The position numbers and the translations under genes were made by a program. Shown in pieces: positions 44,089 to 53,250 of a stretch of 64,000 nt of DNA (position 1 is the first letter of the stretch; each line of letters starts with the position of its first letter). Source of the DNA: Acidobacteriaceae bacterium (GTDB lineage: Bacteria; Acidobacteriota; Terriglobia; Terriglobales; Acidobacteriaceae). The notes beneath the pieces were generated by a model. That model did no database searches. It was given only the letters and a program-made list of their open reading frames with translations, and was not told the DNA's origin. The DNA lies in contig PLHW01000014.1 of the NCBI GenBank assembly GCA_003139095.1, positions 88,669 through 152,668 of the forward strand, given 5' to 3'.

Positions 44089-45420
44089 TTAGCGGCTTAC
44101 GCAACGAAATCCTGAATATATATACGGATAATGCGCCTGAAACCAGTTGCGAAACGTGCGCCGCAGCATGCACTTTGCGGTGCGCGCCGAACCGCCTTTC
44201 ATTACAAAGTGCTTCCCATCGACAAAATTAGCCGAGTATCCCGGATAAAACGGAAACGGCTCGAACCTTGGGAACGGCGCGAAATGACTCACTGTCCATT
44301 CCCATCCATTTCCCAACATGTCTTCGACTCCAAATGCGCTCGCTCCTTTCGGGAACGCATTCACCGGCATCGGATCCCAACCACGCAAATCGAAATTGCC
44401 AAACGTCGCATCGGGCGCATTGTTACCCCACGGGTAATCGCGCTCCGTCCCCTTGCTCGTTCCATAAGCCGCGCGGTGCCATTCTTCTTCCGTCGGAAGC
44501 GCTTTGCCCGCCCATCGCGCGTAGGCCCTCGCCTCCGCATGACTTACATACACCGGCCACTCCCTCGGCAATGGAACCTCGTCGAACATCCCGCGCAAAA
44601 CCCATTCTCCATTCGCTTTCGTCCAAAAACTGGGATGCTGAACGCCTGCTGCCGCCTTCCACGCCCAATCCTCGTCGCTCCAAATGGAGCGCGTCTCGTA
44701 TCCTCCAGCATTCATAAACTCGAGATATTGGCGATTAGTTACTTTGTACTTATCGATCTCAAACGCCGGCACAGAAACCGTGTATGCTTCGTACTCGTTG
44801 TCCCACCCGAAGCTTCCGCCAGCTCGTGGCAGGCCGAGCGTCGCCACTCCGGCTGGGATTGTGATCATGCGATGACTTACCGCGGCCGTGTTCAATAACG
44901 GAACGGCGGGCCGCCGCACCTTACTCGCGAAGGGAAGCTGGTGCAGCATATAACTCAATGTCTCGACGTGCATCAACCTATGCTCGACCGCAACATTGAG
45001 TAATAAGCCTAAAGAAAACCCGTCGGCCGCTTCATAGCCGGTCAGGCGGTCGTGGCGCTCCAGCGCCTTATCCAAATCAGCCCGAATCTTGCCCACATAT
45101 TCGCGAACGCTCTCCACCGAGGGCCAATCGGAGGCTCGGTCCGAGGGCAGCCCGCCATCTACCGGATCGATGCCAAATGCGAATAGTTGATCGAGCCGAG
45201 GATCGAAGCTCTTCACATTCGAAAAGCGCGTATGCAGCAGGTTCCAGTCAAAAGCTTCCAGGTGTCCTACGTAGAAAATGATGCGATGACGTTCGGGAAT
45301 GGGACGATCGTAGAGCGCGCTGGGCCGCACCATATCGAAAAGCGCGTCGCTTTCCCGCCGCGCGTCCGCCATTCGTTCCAGCAGGTTTCGCGCAGCGCAT
45401 TCGGTTTGCGTCGTAAGCAT
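44089..45420 (-). CDS. egtB: Ergothioneine biosynthesis iron(II)-dependent sulfoxide synthase (EgtB)
   Basis: 443 residues. It joins hercynine to a thiol donor with O2. An N-terminal DinB-like domain carries the iron triad: His53 in FYVGHLEAFDW and His147/His151 in EHRLMHVETLSYML. A C-terminal formylglycine-generating-enzyme (FGE-sulfatase) fold follows: TIPAGVATLGLPRAGGSFGW, VTNRQYLEFMNAGGYETRSI, LPTEEEWHRAAYGTSKGTER, LGNGWEWTVSHFAPFPRFEP and FRNWFQAHYPYIYSGFRCVS. It starts at the ATG at 45420; the longer frame has no family match. EgtA, EgtC and EgtE are not nearby; EgtB of another acidobacterium (Chloracidobacterium) is reported to use cysteine directly, which would fit. Confidence 0.94.
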   Translation of the reverse strand: MLTTQTECAARNLLERMADARRESDALFDMVRPSALYDRPIPERHRIIFYVGHLEAFDWNLLHTRFSNVKSFDPRLDQLFAFGIDPVDGGLPSDRASDWPSVESVREYVGKIRADLDKALERHDRLTGYEAADGFSLGLLLNVAVEHRLMHVETLSYMLHQLPFASKVRRPAVPLLNTAAVSHRMITIPAGVATLGLPRAGGSFGWDNEYEAYTVSVPAFEIDKYKVTNRQYLEFMNAGGYETRSIWSDEDWAWKAAAGVQHPSFWTKANGEWVLRGMFDEVPLPREWPVYVSHAEARAYARWAGKALPTEEEWHRAAYGTSKGTERDYPWGNNAPDATFGNFDLRGWDPMPVNAFPKGASAFGVEDMLGNGWEWTVSHFAPFPRFEPFPFYPGYSANFVDGKHFVMKGGSARTAKCMLRRTFRNWFQAHYPYIYSGFRCVSR

Positions 45421-45611
45421 TCGGCACCCCGGTTCGTTTTCTTTGGAAATTCCCTTTTGTTGGCTACGAACGCTACTGGCCGCAAGCGACTGCGGGCAAC
45501 GCCTGCTCAACCAACCCCACCCGAACCCCGCCCCGCATTTCCCCTTAGATGTCTCTCCCACTCACTCGGTTGCAGCCAGAACCATCCGCTCAACCCCGCG
45601 GTAAATGCGGC

Positions 45612-46121
45612 CTAAAACGTGAAGCCGCAGCGTTTCAACAGAGACGCGAACTGCGCATCCGCGCGCAGCGGGTCCCACTTTACGTCGTTAGGCAGGAACG
45701 CGAGATGAACGTCGCGCATCTCGAACGCGCGCTCGAGACCGTCAAGCGCCGGCCCATATTCTCCCAGGCCCGCATGGATCATCGCGCACGCGTAGGGCGG
45801 CACATAGCGCTCGCGTCCCAGCGCCTCCAGCATCCCGAGCACCTCGTGCGCCTCAGGGATGCGCTCCATTTTCGCCAGGATATATCCGCGCAGAGCGAAC
45901 GTCTTGCTGTTGCCGCCGGAGAGACGCGCCGCGTCGTTCAGCGCGTCCAGCGCGCGCGGCATATCCCCGAGTTGCTCCGACACCTGCGCAAGTTGAAGCG
46001 GTAAGCCAGAAGGGAACTGCGCTCCCGCCGCAGTTCCCGCTTCTTCGTGCAGCACGGACAAATCTTTCTTTTGACCTTTTTGACTCTTCCTGATTTGATT
46101 CTCGCCGCTCCTTGTGGGCAT
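45612..46121 (-). CDS. Short TPR-type protein, resembling a detached C-terminal part
   Basis: 169 residues. Tetratricopeptide-like helices include LPLQLAQVSEQLGDMPRALD and the end RYVPPYACAMIHAGLGEYGP, LDGLERAFEMRDVHLAFL, KWDPLRADAQFASLLKRCGF. This ending (Y-x-x-A-x-I-x-A-x-LG, then WDPLR-x-D-x-RF-x-x-LL) is typical of the C-termini of large acidobacterial proteins with winged-helix, protein-kinase or adenylyl-cyclase fronts and TPR tails. Here that front is missing, although AGGAG lies before the ATG, so it is either a genuine small protein or a remnant. It is divergent from the rrf2 gene. Confidence 0.68.
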   Translation of the reverse strand: MPTRSGENQIRKSQKGQKKDLSVLHEEAGTAAGAQFPSGLPLQLAQVSEQLGDMPRALDALNDAARLSGGNSKTFALRGYILAKMERIPEAHEVLGMLEALGRERYVPPYACAMIHAGLGEYGPALDGLERAFEMRDVHLAFLPNDVKWDPLRADAQFASLLKRCGFTF

Positions 46122-46206
46122 GTTGCTCCTCGCGTTCCATCCTTATCACGCGCCCACGTGCCGCACGTCACAGACTCGCGATTTTGTTTTTCTCTATCGT
46201 TTCAGG

Positions 46207-46231
46207 AAATTGGACAGGATTAGTCCGATTT
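46207..46231 (+). promoter_or_regulatory. Dyad upstream of rrf2, candidate autoregulatory operator
   Basis: AAATTGGAC (46207-46215), 7-nt spacer, GTCCGATTT (46223-46231): 9-bp arms with one mismatch (8 of 9 pairs). It ends 6 nt before the ATG of the Rrf2 regulator gene, where binding would block transcription or translation start. Rrf2 regulators commonly bind such A/T-flanked dyads in their own promoters. Confidence 0.65.
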
Positions 46232-46237
46232 GCTGCC

Positions 46238-46750
46238 ATGCAGATCACGCGCGCTACCGATTACGCCGTTCGCATCATGGTCGAACTCGCCGCCGCTCCG
46301 GAAGACGCCCGCGTTGCGGCCCCCGAGTTGTCCCGCGCCATCCAGGCGCCCGACAGTTTTGTCTCCAAGATTCTCCAGCTCCTGGTACAGCGCGGCCTGA
46401 TCAAGTCTTCCCGTGGAACCGGCGGCGGTTTTCAGCTCGCCGTTTCTCCCGAAAAAATTTCGCTGCTCGACGTCGTCGAAATGGTCGAAGGCCCCCTTCA
46501 GATCAACGTGTGTCTGCCCGGAGAGGCAACCTGCGATCGCAAATCCTGGTGTGGCGCGCACCCGGTGTGGCGCGAGGCTCAGGACGCGTTGAAGGCCGTC
46601 CTCGCGAACGCATCCATCGCCCGCCTTGCTCGCGATTCGGCGCAGAATCTCGCATCAACCTCGGGGAACCCGGCTCGCGAGCTGGAGCCAAAGCTGCAAA
46701 AACAGATCCGCCGGCCCGGCGCCAACCGGCTGCAACACCGTCATGGATAG
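46238..46750 (+). CDS. Rrf2-family transcriptional regulator, probable Fe-S sensor
   Basis: 170 residues. It begins MQITRATDYAVRIMVELAAA, with a winged helix (RVAAPELSRAIQAPDSFVSK and LVQRGLIKSSRGTGGGFQLA) characteristic of Rrf2/IscR/NsrR. Three Cys (92, 99, 105) in CLPGEATCDRKSWC can ligate an Fe-S cluster sensing NO, oxygen or Fe-S status. The start is placed at the conserved MQITRATDYA. The gene stands 10 bp before the respiratory operon and is preceded by a dyad at 46207-46231, so it probably controls that operon and itself. A C-terminal basic tail after about residue 130 is unusual. Confidence 0.9.
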   Translation: MQITRATDYAVRIMVELAAAPEDARVAAPELSRAIQAPDSFVSKILQLLVQRGLIKSSRGTGGGFQLAVSPEKISLLDVVEMVEGPLQINVCLPGEATCDRKSWCGAHPVWREAQDALKAVLANASIARLARDSAQNLASTSGNPARELEPKLQKQIRRPGANRLQHRHG

Positions 46751-46759
46751 GCGCCCGTT

Positions 46760-46969
46760 ATGGAAGTCACATGGATTGCAATTCTCGCCAGCTTGTGTAT
46801 GGGAATCGGCGCCGCGCTGGTTTTTGTTTTCGCGGTGAAGAAAAACTATTTCAAGGACGTAGAGGACGCTAAGTATCACGTCTTCTGGTCTGACGTGGAA
46901 GAGATGGTGGATTCGACAGAACGTCGCGATCCGAACGAGGAGGTAGAGGATGATGAAAAATCCGGCTAA
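46760..46969 (+). CDS. CcoS-like small membrane protein (cbb3 oxidase assembly)
   Basis: 69 residues with one N-terminal membrane helix ([20 protein letters not shown]) followed by [18 protein letters not shown]. The helix, then a Q/Y-F-x-D-(L/V)-E-(D/G)-x-KY motif, is the form of CcoS proteins needed for maturation of cbb3 oxidase. The stop overlaps the Rieske gene by 20 nt. It is the first gene of the operon behind the Rrf2 regulator. Confidence 0.75.
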   Translation: MEVTWIAILASLCMGIGAALVFVFAVKKNYFKDVEDAKYHVFWSDVEEMVDSTERRDPNEEVEDDEKSG

Positions 46970-47438
46970 GAGCGCACCTGACGGCGCTCCGGAGGATGTG
47001 AACCGGCGCAAGCTCTTGTCCTGGCTCAGCGGGTTCGGGCTATTTGGTTCCGCGGTTATTGCGGCGCTCGCGAACCTGATCTTCATTAAGCCGCGAGTTA
47101 CTTACGGCGCCCCCAACCGCTTTTCTATCGGCAAACCCGAAGACTTTCCTCCCGGCGCCCGCATTGCCCTCGATACGCGCCGCGTCTGCATCGTCCGCGA
47201 TGGCGACAGCCTCGCCGCCATTTCCACCACCTGCACCCACCTCGGCTGCATCGTCGCGGTTTCCGAAACCGGTTTCGCCTGTCCCTGCCATGGCTCGCAC
47301 TATGACCAGGACGGCAACGTTACCGGTGGTCCTGCCCCTCGCGCCTTGTCCTGGTACCAGCTGACCCTGGCGCCCAACGGTGAATTAGTCGTCGATAAAG
47401 ATAACGAGATTGAAGCGGGGAAATACTTGAAGGTATGA
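46950..47438 (+). CDS. Rieske [2Fe-2S] protein of a cytochrome bc-type complex
   Basis: 162 residues. A membrane anchor follows a short cytoplasmic N-terminus ([20 protein letters not shown]), and the periplasmic Rieske fold has [10 protein letters not shown] and [20 protein letters not shown], the two cluster-binding loops with all four ligands (Cys, His) and both disulfide Cys present. It passes electrons from quinol to cytochrome c. Its GAGGAGG ribosome site lies inside the previous gene, and its stop overlaps the cytochrome b start (ATGA), so translation is coupled. Confidence 0.95.
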   Translation: MMKNPAKSAPDGAPEDVNRRKLLSWLSGFGLFGSAVIAALANLIFIKPRVTYGAPNRFSIGKPEDFPPGARIALDTRRVCIVRDGDSLAAISTTCTHLGCIVAVSETGFACPCHGSHYDQDGNVTGGPAPRALSWYQLTLAPNGELVVDKDNEIEAGKYLKV

Positions 47439-48769
47439 GCACTCAAACTGTAACTCGCTCGCGTGATGGCTGGTTAGCTCTGCCCGGCAACATTTGGCGG
47501 TCGGTTTTTCGTAACCCTCTGCCCGATTCCGACTTGGGCCGCGCCTCCACCAGCTTTACCAACTTCTTCCTCCACATTCACCCGGTCAAGGTTAGCCGGC
47601 ATAGTCTCAAGGCCACTTACACCTTCGGACTCGGCCTCATGTCAGCCTTCTTGTTTCTCATCCTGACCGTCACCGGCGTGCTCCTCATGTTTTACTATGT
47701 GCCCTCGACCACCCAGGCCTACGACCGCATGCTCGATCTCCGCGGCACCGTCGCCTTCGGAATCTTTCTCCGTAACATGCATCGCTGGTCCGCGCACGCC
47801 ATGGTCGCGGTTGTCTTCCTGCACATGTGTCGCGTCTTTCTCACCGGCGCCTACAAACCGCCGCGCGAGTTCAACTGGGTCCTCGGCGTCCTCCTCCTGC
47901 TCGTCACCTTCTTCATGAGCTTCACCGGCTACTTACTGCCCTGGGATCAGCTCGCCTTCTGGGCCATCACCGTCGGCACCTCCATCGCCGGTTACGCCCC
48001 CTTCGTCGGCAAAGACGTTCGCTTCCTCTTATTAGGCGATTCCACCGTCGGACAGGAAGCTCTTCTCCGCTTTTACGTCCTCCACGTCGCCGTGCTCCCC
48101 ATCGTCCTTACCATGCTCGCGACCATTCACTTCTGGCGCATTCGCAAAGACGGCGGCCTGGCCCGCCCGCCCGAGGAAGACGCGCTCCCGGGTGAATCTT
48201 CGACCCCTGGCCCAATGGAAGTAGTCAGCGCCGCTCCCGTCGTGATGGCGACCTCCGCGGGCGCGGCTGCCGCCGCCAAGCCACTCCTCGAACGAAAGCA
48301 ATACGGCATTCAGGGCCTGGTCCGCGGCCCCATCACAAAGGTTGGCAACATTTCCGACCGCTCGAAATTCAGCTGGCCCAGCCTCTTTCAGGCCGAGCTT
48401 CTCGTCTTTGTTATTACCGTCGCCGCCATCCTGGTCGTCTCTCTCTTCTTTAACGCCCCCCTCGAAGAGCCGGTAAATGCCATGCATCCCCCGAATCCCG
48501 CCAAGGCGCCCTGGTACTTCCTCGGCTTACAGGAAATGGTCAGTTACTCCGCTTTCTGGGGAGGCGTCGGCATTCCGACTATCGAGGTGCTAATCCTCTT
48601 ATTAGTCCCCTATCTCGACCGCAAACAGGTCGGCGTCGGCCGTTGGTTCGCCAAGGAACGCCTTTTACCCAATACGTTGTTCATAACCTTCGCTGTCCTC
48701 AACGTGGTGCTGATGGTGATCGGAACATTCTTCCGCGGTGCCAACTGGGAGTTCGTCTCGCCATGGTGA
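47435..48769 (+). CDS. Cytochrome b (fused b6 and subunit IV-type) of a bc complex
   Basis: 444 residues, about eight membrane helices. The N-terminal part has [20 protein letters not shown] and [20 protein letters not shown] with haem-ligand His residues, then [20 protein letters not shown]; a second His pair lies in [20 protein letters not shown]. The C-terminal part carries the Qo-type motif [20 protein letters not shown]. The two halves are joined by a Pro/Ala-rich loop ([20 protein letters not shown]) that is longer than usual. The start overlaps the Rieske stop. Quinol oxidation feeds the seven-haem cytochrome encoded next. Confidence 0.94.
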   Translation: MSTQTVTRSRDGWLALPGNIWRSVFRNPLPDSDLGRASTSFTNFFLHIHPVKVSRHSLKATYTFGLGLMSAFLFLILTVTGVLLMFYYVPSTTQAYDRMLDLRGTVAFGIFLRNMHRWSAHAMVAVVFLHMCRVFLTGAYKPPREFNWVLGVLLLLVTFFMSFTGYLLPWDQLAFWAITVGTSIAGYAPFVGKDVRFLLLGDSTVGQEALLRFYVLHVAVLPIVLTMLATIHFWRIRKDGGLARPPEEDALPGESSTPGPMEVVSAAPVVMATSAGAAAAAKPLLERKQYGIQGLVRGPITKVGNISDRSKFSWPSLFQAELLVFVITVAAILVVSLFFNAPLEEPVNAMHPPNPAKAPWYFLGLQEMVSYSAFWGGVGIPTIEVLILLLVPYLDRKQVGVGRWFAKERLLPNTLFITFAVLNVVLMVIGTFFRGANWEFVSPW

Positions 48770-48821
48770 CAACCCAGCGTGACGATAACCCCGGGGTGAA
48801 CGAAGTGATGAGGAGAGTCTC

Positions 48822-50663
48822 GTGAGTACGCGTCTATCGTTGGCAATTGCCAGTTTGGTGGTGCTGGTTGTGCACGGGATCGTTTTCTACGATCAGTTCT
48901 TGAACCGCTGGGAGAAGCACCAGACGGCCTATCTCGAACAGGCGCGCAGCCTGGCCAAAACCGATGCCGAGCGCCAGTCCATCGACGCTGCCAAGCCTCG
49001 CATCGAGCAGATCATCGTCACCCAGTTCGGCGAATCGCGCGTCGATCGCTGCACTACCTGCCACATCGCCAGCGACGACCCGCGCTTCCAGGCTTACTCC
49101 CAGCCTCTGCACACCCACAGCTATTCCGCCTCTCTCGGAGACATCGAGAAAAACGGCCGCTGGGAGCGCCGTCACAAATTCTCTGACTTTGGCTGCACCA
49201 TCTGCCACGACGGCCAGGGGCGCGGCCTCGATACCTTCTACGCCCACGGTGAAGACGAGAACTGGCCACAACCTCTGCTCGGCTTTGCCACCCAAGCCAA
49301 CTGGAAGCCCGCCTACAAAGCCAAACTTACCGGCGCCGAGTACATGCAGTCTAACTGCGCCCAGTGCCACACCGAAGACAGTTTTGCCGGCACGCCCCTT
49401 GTAACTCGCGGCCGCCAGCTCTTCTTCGAAAAAGGTTGCTACGGATGCCATCGCATTCAGGGCCTTTCTCATGGCACGCTCGGCCCCGATCTCACCGAAG
49501 TCGGCAAGCGGTGGCGCATCGACTATCTCTGGGGCCATACCGTCAATCCCCGCGACTATAGCGCCGTTTCCTTCATGCCCAAGTTCGATCTCAACGACGA
49601 CGAAATCAAAGCGCTCGTTGTTTTCCTGAAGAGCCGCAAGGGCATGAACTTCGCCGAAACCACCATGGACCAGTACCGCGCTAAGTTACAGCAAACCAGT
49701 CTGCCCGCCGGCGTGGGCGCAAATGCGGACAACACACCGTCCGCCGCGCGCGGCGAGCAACTGATCGCCCAGCGTTCCTGCACCGCCTGCCACCGGCTCG
49801 GCGACAAAGACGGCCATATCTCGCCCGACCTGTCCTATGAAGGTCTGATCCGCGACGATAACTGGCTCATGGCCCATTTCAAAGAACCGCGCTCCCGTAT
49901 TCCCGATTCCATAATGCCCGTGTTCGGCTTTAGCGAGGGCGACTATCGTTCCATCACCGACTCTCTGCTGAGCCGCAAAACTCCTCCCAACTTTAAGACC
50001 GGCGAGGAAACTTACAAAGGTCTATGCGCCCGCTGTCACGGAGAAAAAGGCGACGGCAAAGGCGTAACGTACTTATATCTCGATCCTGCACCTCGCGACC
50101 TCACCAAGGCTGCTTTCATGACCACCAAGCCTGAAGAGCGTTTCCTTACGTCGCTCAAGGAAGGCGTGCCCGGAACTTCCATGCCGCCCTGGGAGCGCGT
50201 TCTGACCGATCAGCAGCGCAAAGACGTGCTCGACTATGTCTTCAAGACATTTGTTAAAGAGTCGCGCCGCGAACTCAAAGAGCGCAAAGTCCCGGAGACG
50301 AACCCAGTTGCCTTCACGCCCGAATCCGTCAACGCCGGCGAGCAGATTTTCCTCCAGCGCTGCACCGGTTGTCACGGCCGCAAATCCGACGGCAAAGGGC
50401 CGAACTCGCTCGACATCAGCCCGCGTCCGCGCAATCTGCGCAACAGCGCATTTATCAATCACACCACCGATAAGCGCCTCTTCACCTCCATCACCTACGG
50501 GGTCGAAGGGACCGCCATGCCCTCATGGATGGACTACGGACTTACCCAGACCGACATCGGCAATCTCATTAACTTTATTCGCAGTTTGAACCCTAAGCCG
50601 GCGGCCGCTCCCGCTGAGGGAAAGTCACCCAAACTTACGTCGCGTTTGACTGTTCGTCGTTGA
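48822..50663 (+). CDS. Seven-haem c-type cytochrome
   Basis: 613 residues. An N-terminal helix ([17 protein letters not shown]) anchors a periplasmic protein with seven CxxCH motifs in order: CTTCH, CTICH, CAQCH, CYGCH, CTACH, CARCH and CTGCH. The last four lie in class-I cytochrome c modules with Met-ligand loops (e.g. SMPPW, AMPSW). The first three haems resemble the multihaem subunit next to Rieske/cytochrome b complexes; the last two resemble the twin modules of CcoP. It therefore could replace both cytochrome c1 and CcoP. The GTG start has AGGAGAG upstream, and the gene lies directly between cytochrome b and CcoN. Confidence 0.93.
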   Translation: MSTRLSLAIASLVVLVVHGIVFYDQFLNRWEKHQTAYLEQARSLAKTDAERQSIDAAKPRIEQIIVTQFGESRVDRCTTCHIASDDPRFQAYSQPLHTHSYSASLGDIEKNGRWERRHKFSDFGCTICHDGQGRGLDTFYAHGEDENWPQPLLGFATQANWKPAYKAKLTGAEYMQSNCAQCHTEDSFAGTPLVTRGRQLFFEKGCYGCHRIQGLSHGTLGPDLTEVGKRWRIDYLWGHTVNPRDYSAVSFMPKFDLNDDEIKALVVFLKSRKGMNFAETTMDQYRAKLQQTSLPAGVGANADNTPSAARGEQLIAQRSCTACHRLGDKDGHISPDLSYEGLIRDDNWLMAHFKEPRSRIPDSIMPVFGFSEGDYRSITDSLLSRKTPPNFKTGEETYKGLCARCHGEKGDGKGVTYLYLDPAPRDLTKAAFMTTKPEERFLTSLKEGVPGTSMPPWERVLTDQQRKDVLDYVFKTFVKESRRELKERKVPETNPVAFTPESVNAGEQIFLQRCTGCHGRKSDGKGPNSLDISPRPRNLRNSAFINHTTDKRLFTSITYGVEGTAMPSWMDYGLTQTDIGNLINFIRSLNPKPAAAPAEGKSPKLTSRLTVRR

Positions 50664-50690
50664 AAGATCGCACTTGAACCAGGAGGCGTC

Positions 50691-52121
50691 ATGCCAGCAC
50701 CAGCACATGTAAGTGCCCTTCCCTACGGGGGCCCGGGCTCTGTTTCGCCGGTTGAGTCCATTCACGAGGACACCACTGCCAAGTGGTTTATGCTAAGTGC
50801 AATTAGTTACTTCTTTGTCGTCGGAATCGTCGCTCTTACCATTGCCGCCAAGTTCGTCTGGCCGCAACTTCTGGGCACCGTCTCCGTTCTTACCTATGGA
50901 CGCCTCCGACCTCTGCACGTCAACGGCATGCTCTTCGGCTGGCTTCTCGCTGCCGATATGGGCCTCGCTTACTACTTTGTCCCTCGTCTCTGCGGCGTCA
51001 AGCTCTGGAGCGAGAAGTTAGGCGTCGCCACCGCCATCATCTGGAACATCATCGTCCTCGGCGCGGTCGTGATGCTCCCGATGGGCTTGAATAAAGGATG
51101 GGAGTATGCCGAGTTACCCTCGGTCCTCTCCGCCCTCGTCGTCGTGGCCTGGGTTTGCTTCGGCATCAACGTGTTTGCCACCGTCGCCACCCGCAAATAC
51201 GAGCAGATGTATGTCAGCCTCTGGTACACCATGGGCACCATCCTCTGGACCACCTTCGTGTACGCCACCGGCAACATCGCCGTCTTCTTCACCACCGGCG
51301 TCAATCAGGCAAACTTAAACTGGATGTACGTGCATAACGCGGTCGGCCTCATCTTCACTCCCATCGGCCTTGCCATCGCTTATTACTTCATTCCCAAGGC
51401 CTCCAGCACTCCCCTCTACAGCCATAAGCTCTCCATGGTCGGTTTCTGGGCGCTCGCCTTCGTCTATGTCTGGACCGGCGCCCACCACATGCTCCACGGC
51501 CCTATCTCACAGTGGCTGCAGACCATCGCCATCACTTTCTCACTTATGCTTCTTATCCCGGTCTGGACCGTGGTCTATAACTTCTTTGCCACCATGCGCG
51601 GCCAGTGGTATCAACTCCGCGAAAACGTCCCCCTTAAGTTCCTCATGTCGGGCGTTGTGTTTTACCTCCTCACCTGTTTTCAGGGCCCGATGCACAGCCT
51701 GCGTTCCGTGAATGCCATCGTCTCCAAAACCGACTGGATCCCCGGCCACGCGCACATGGCGCTTCTCGGCTGCTTCTCGTTCTTCGCAATCGCCGGTTGC
51801 TTCTACACCATCCCACGTCTGTTCCGCACCGAGTTACACTCCATCCCACTCGCTAACTGGTCGTTTTGGTTCTTCATGATCGGAGGCCTCGGCTTCTTCG
51901 TCACTCTCTGGCTCGGCGGCTTCTGGCAAGGTTGGCAATGGAATAACCCCTCCATCCCTTTCATTGACACCGTCCGCGCCCTCAAGCCCGTCTGGACCGT
52001 TCGCTTCTTCTCCGGGATTCTCATGTTTCTCGGCATTACAACTTTTCTTTACAACATCTGGGCAACCGTCATTGACAGCCAGGGCAAAGCCAGGTCCGCG
52101 GCCGCAGTCGTCAACGCGTAA
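50691..52121 (+). CDS. ccoN: cbb3-type cytochrome c oxidase subunit I
   Basis: 476 residues, about 12 membrane helices; holds low-spin haem b and the haem b3-CuB centre that reduces O2. Ligand motifs are all present: LHVNGMLFGWLLAADMGLAY (low-spin His), NWMYVHNAVGLIFTPIGLA (CuB His), FVYVWTGAHHMLHGPIS (CuB His pair and the cbb3-type Tyr of FVYVW), and WIPGHAHMALLGCFSF (two haem His). Lacks the long N-terminal extension of some CcoN. GGAGG precedes the ATG. Confidence 0.95.
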   Translation: MPAPAHVSALPYGGPGSVSPVESIHEDTTAKWFMLSAISYFFVVGIVALTIAAKFVWPQLLGTVSVLTYGRLRPLHVNGMLFGWLLAADMGLAYYFVPRLCGVKLWSEKLGVATAIIWNIIVLGAVVMLPMGLNKGWEYAELPSVLSALVVVAWVCFGINVFATVATRKYEQMYVSLWYTMGTILWTTFVYATGNIAVFFTTGVNQANLNWMYVHNAVGLIFTPIGLAIAYYFIPKASSTPLYSHKLSMVGFWALAFVYVWTGAHHMLHGPISQWLQTIAITFSLMLLIPVWTVVYNFFATMRGQWYQLRENVPLKFLMSGVVFYLLTCFQGPMHSLRSVNAIVSKTDWIPGHAHMALLGCFSFFAIAGCFYTIPRLFRTELHSIPLANWSFWFFMIGGLGFFVTLWLGGFWQGWQWNNPSIPFIDTVRALKPVWTVRFFSGILMFLGITTFLYNIWATVIDSQGKARSAAAVVNA

Positions 52122-52139
52122 GGCCACTAGGAGGATGCT

Positions 52140-52709
52140 ATGTTAGGAAAAACCGATAAAAGTGCTGTGGGATTTGTGGTGGCCGCGCTGATCTTCTTCT
52201 TCATCGGAGGTCTGCTGACCACCGTCGTTCCGCCCCTCGTCGACAAGAGCTGGTCGCAGCCCTTCGAGAATCATGATCCCGCGAAAGGCCCCACCGGCAA
52301 ACTCGTTCCGCTCAACGCGCAGCAGTTACAGGGCCGCGCCATCTATGTCCGCGAAGGTTGCTGGTATTGCCACACTCAGCAAACTCGCACTCTTCTTGCC
52401 GATACCAAGCGTTCCGGATGGAAGGGCGTCGACTCGCCTATCTCCACTCCCGACGAGTTCGTCTATGACAGCCCGCACATGTTCGGCACAAAGCGCACCG
52501 GTCCCGATCTTTCCCGCGTCGGCGGCAAGTATGACACGCAGTGGCATCGCACCCACTTCCGCAACCCGCGCGATCTCACTCCCGGCTCTGTCATGCCTCC
52601 GTTCCCCTGGATCGTCGATAACCCCGACGAGTTCAACGCCCTCGTCGCCTACATTCAGACCCTCGGCCGCTGCAAGGATTGGCGTCCCGATAACGACTAC
52701 GAGAGGTAA
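52140..52709 (+). CDS. ccoO: cbb3-type cytochrome c oxidase subunit II (monohaem)
   Basis: 189 residues. One N-terminal membrane helix (GFVVAALIFFFIGGLLTTVV) is followed by a periplasmic monohaem domain: GRAIYVREGCWYCHTQQTRT with the CWYCH haem site and MPPFPWI with the Met ligand. FGTKRTGPDLSRVGGKYDTQ and WHRTHFRNPRDLTPGSV match the CcoO family. Transfers electrons to CcoN. AGGAGG lies upstream; it follows ccoN by 18 bp. Confidence 0.95.
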   Translation: MLGKTDKSAVGFVVAALIFFFIGGLLTTVVPPLVDKSWSQPFENHDPAKGPTGKLVPLNAQQLQGRAIYVREGCWYCHTQQTRTLLADTKRSGWKGVDSPISTPDEFVYDSPHMFGTKRTGPDLSRVGGKYDTQWHRTHFRNPRDLTPGSVMPPFPWIVDNPDEFNALVAYIQTLGRCKDWRPDNDYER

Positions 52710-52717
52710 GTCCGGTT

Positions 52718-52915
52718 ATGCATGATTACGTCTATCCGAGCATCTTTCTCGCCTACTTCATGTTCTTCATTTTCCTGGTGGGCGGAATCTTCTTCCTGGT
52801 CAAGTCCCTCCGCCATGGCTACTGGGGCAAGAACAGTGAAGATCCTAAGTACCGCATGCTCGCCGACGACGAGCAAGAAATGACCACGCGAAAAGCCAGT
52901 GAAGTAGAAGGTTAA
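52718..52915 (+). CDS. Small membrane protein in the cbb3 operon (CcoQ/CcoS-like)
   Basis: 65 residues with a single helix (IFLAYFMFFIFLVGGIFFLV) and a tail SLRHGYWGKNSEDPKYRMLA. The tail (W/F-x-x-x-SEDPKYRML-x-DD) resembles that of CcoS proteins and of the protein encoded at 46760. Position directly after ccoO is that of CcoQ, which stabilises cbb3. It may be a second assembly factor or a minor oxidase subunit. Confidence 0.75.
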   Translation: MHDYVYPSIFLAYFMFFIFLVGGIFFLVKSLRHGYWGKNSEDPKYRMLADDEQEMTTRKASEVEG

Positions 52916-52926
52916 GGAGAAACAAG

Positions 52927-53232
52927 ATGGCCGAAACCAAAGAGTCCAACGAGATCAAGAGCTACGCCGGCGGCTGGATGACCGAACGCAAAGGCACTGA
53001 GATTCCGACGTTCCTCAAGTTCGCCTACATCGTCATCGCCGGCGGCGCCTTCGCCTATTTCTTCATTTTCATGAATGGCGAAGTCAATCACTCCACCCGC
53101 GGCGCACTCGTCCGGCAATTTAATTCCGTCACCCAGTCCTCGCCGGGCTTCATGTACTTCGTCGCGGCGTTGATCGCTATCTTCGCCATCGTCACCATTA
53201 AGTTTGCCTTCAGCAAGTTTCACGAAGACTAA
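52927..53232 (+). CDS. Small two-helix membrane protein in the cbb3 operon, possible CcoP-like anchor
   Basis: 101 residues. It has two hydrophobic segments (FLKFAYIVIAGGAFAYFFIF and GFMYFVAALIAIFAIVTIKF) and no haem motif. It sits where ccoP is expected; TERKGTEIPTFLKFAYIVIA could correspond to the membrane anchor of CcoP (which begins with a Pro-rich WW-like segment before its helix) with the haem domains lost. No family was recognised with confidence. AAGGAG precedes the ATG. Confidence 0.75.
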   Translation: MAETKESNEIKSYAGGWMTERKGTEIPTFLKFAYIVIAGGAFAYFFIFMNGEVNHSTRGALVRQFNSVTQSSPGFMYFVAALIAIFAIVTIKFAFSKFHED

Positions 53233-53250
53233 GTTTGAAGACTAATTCTA

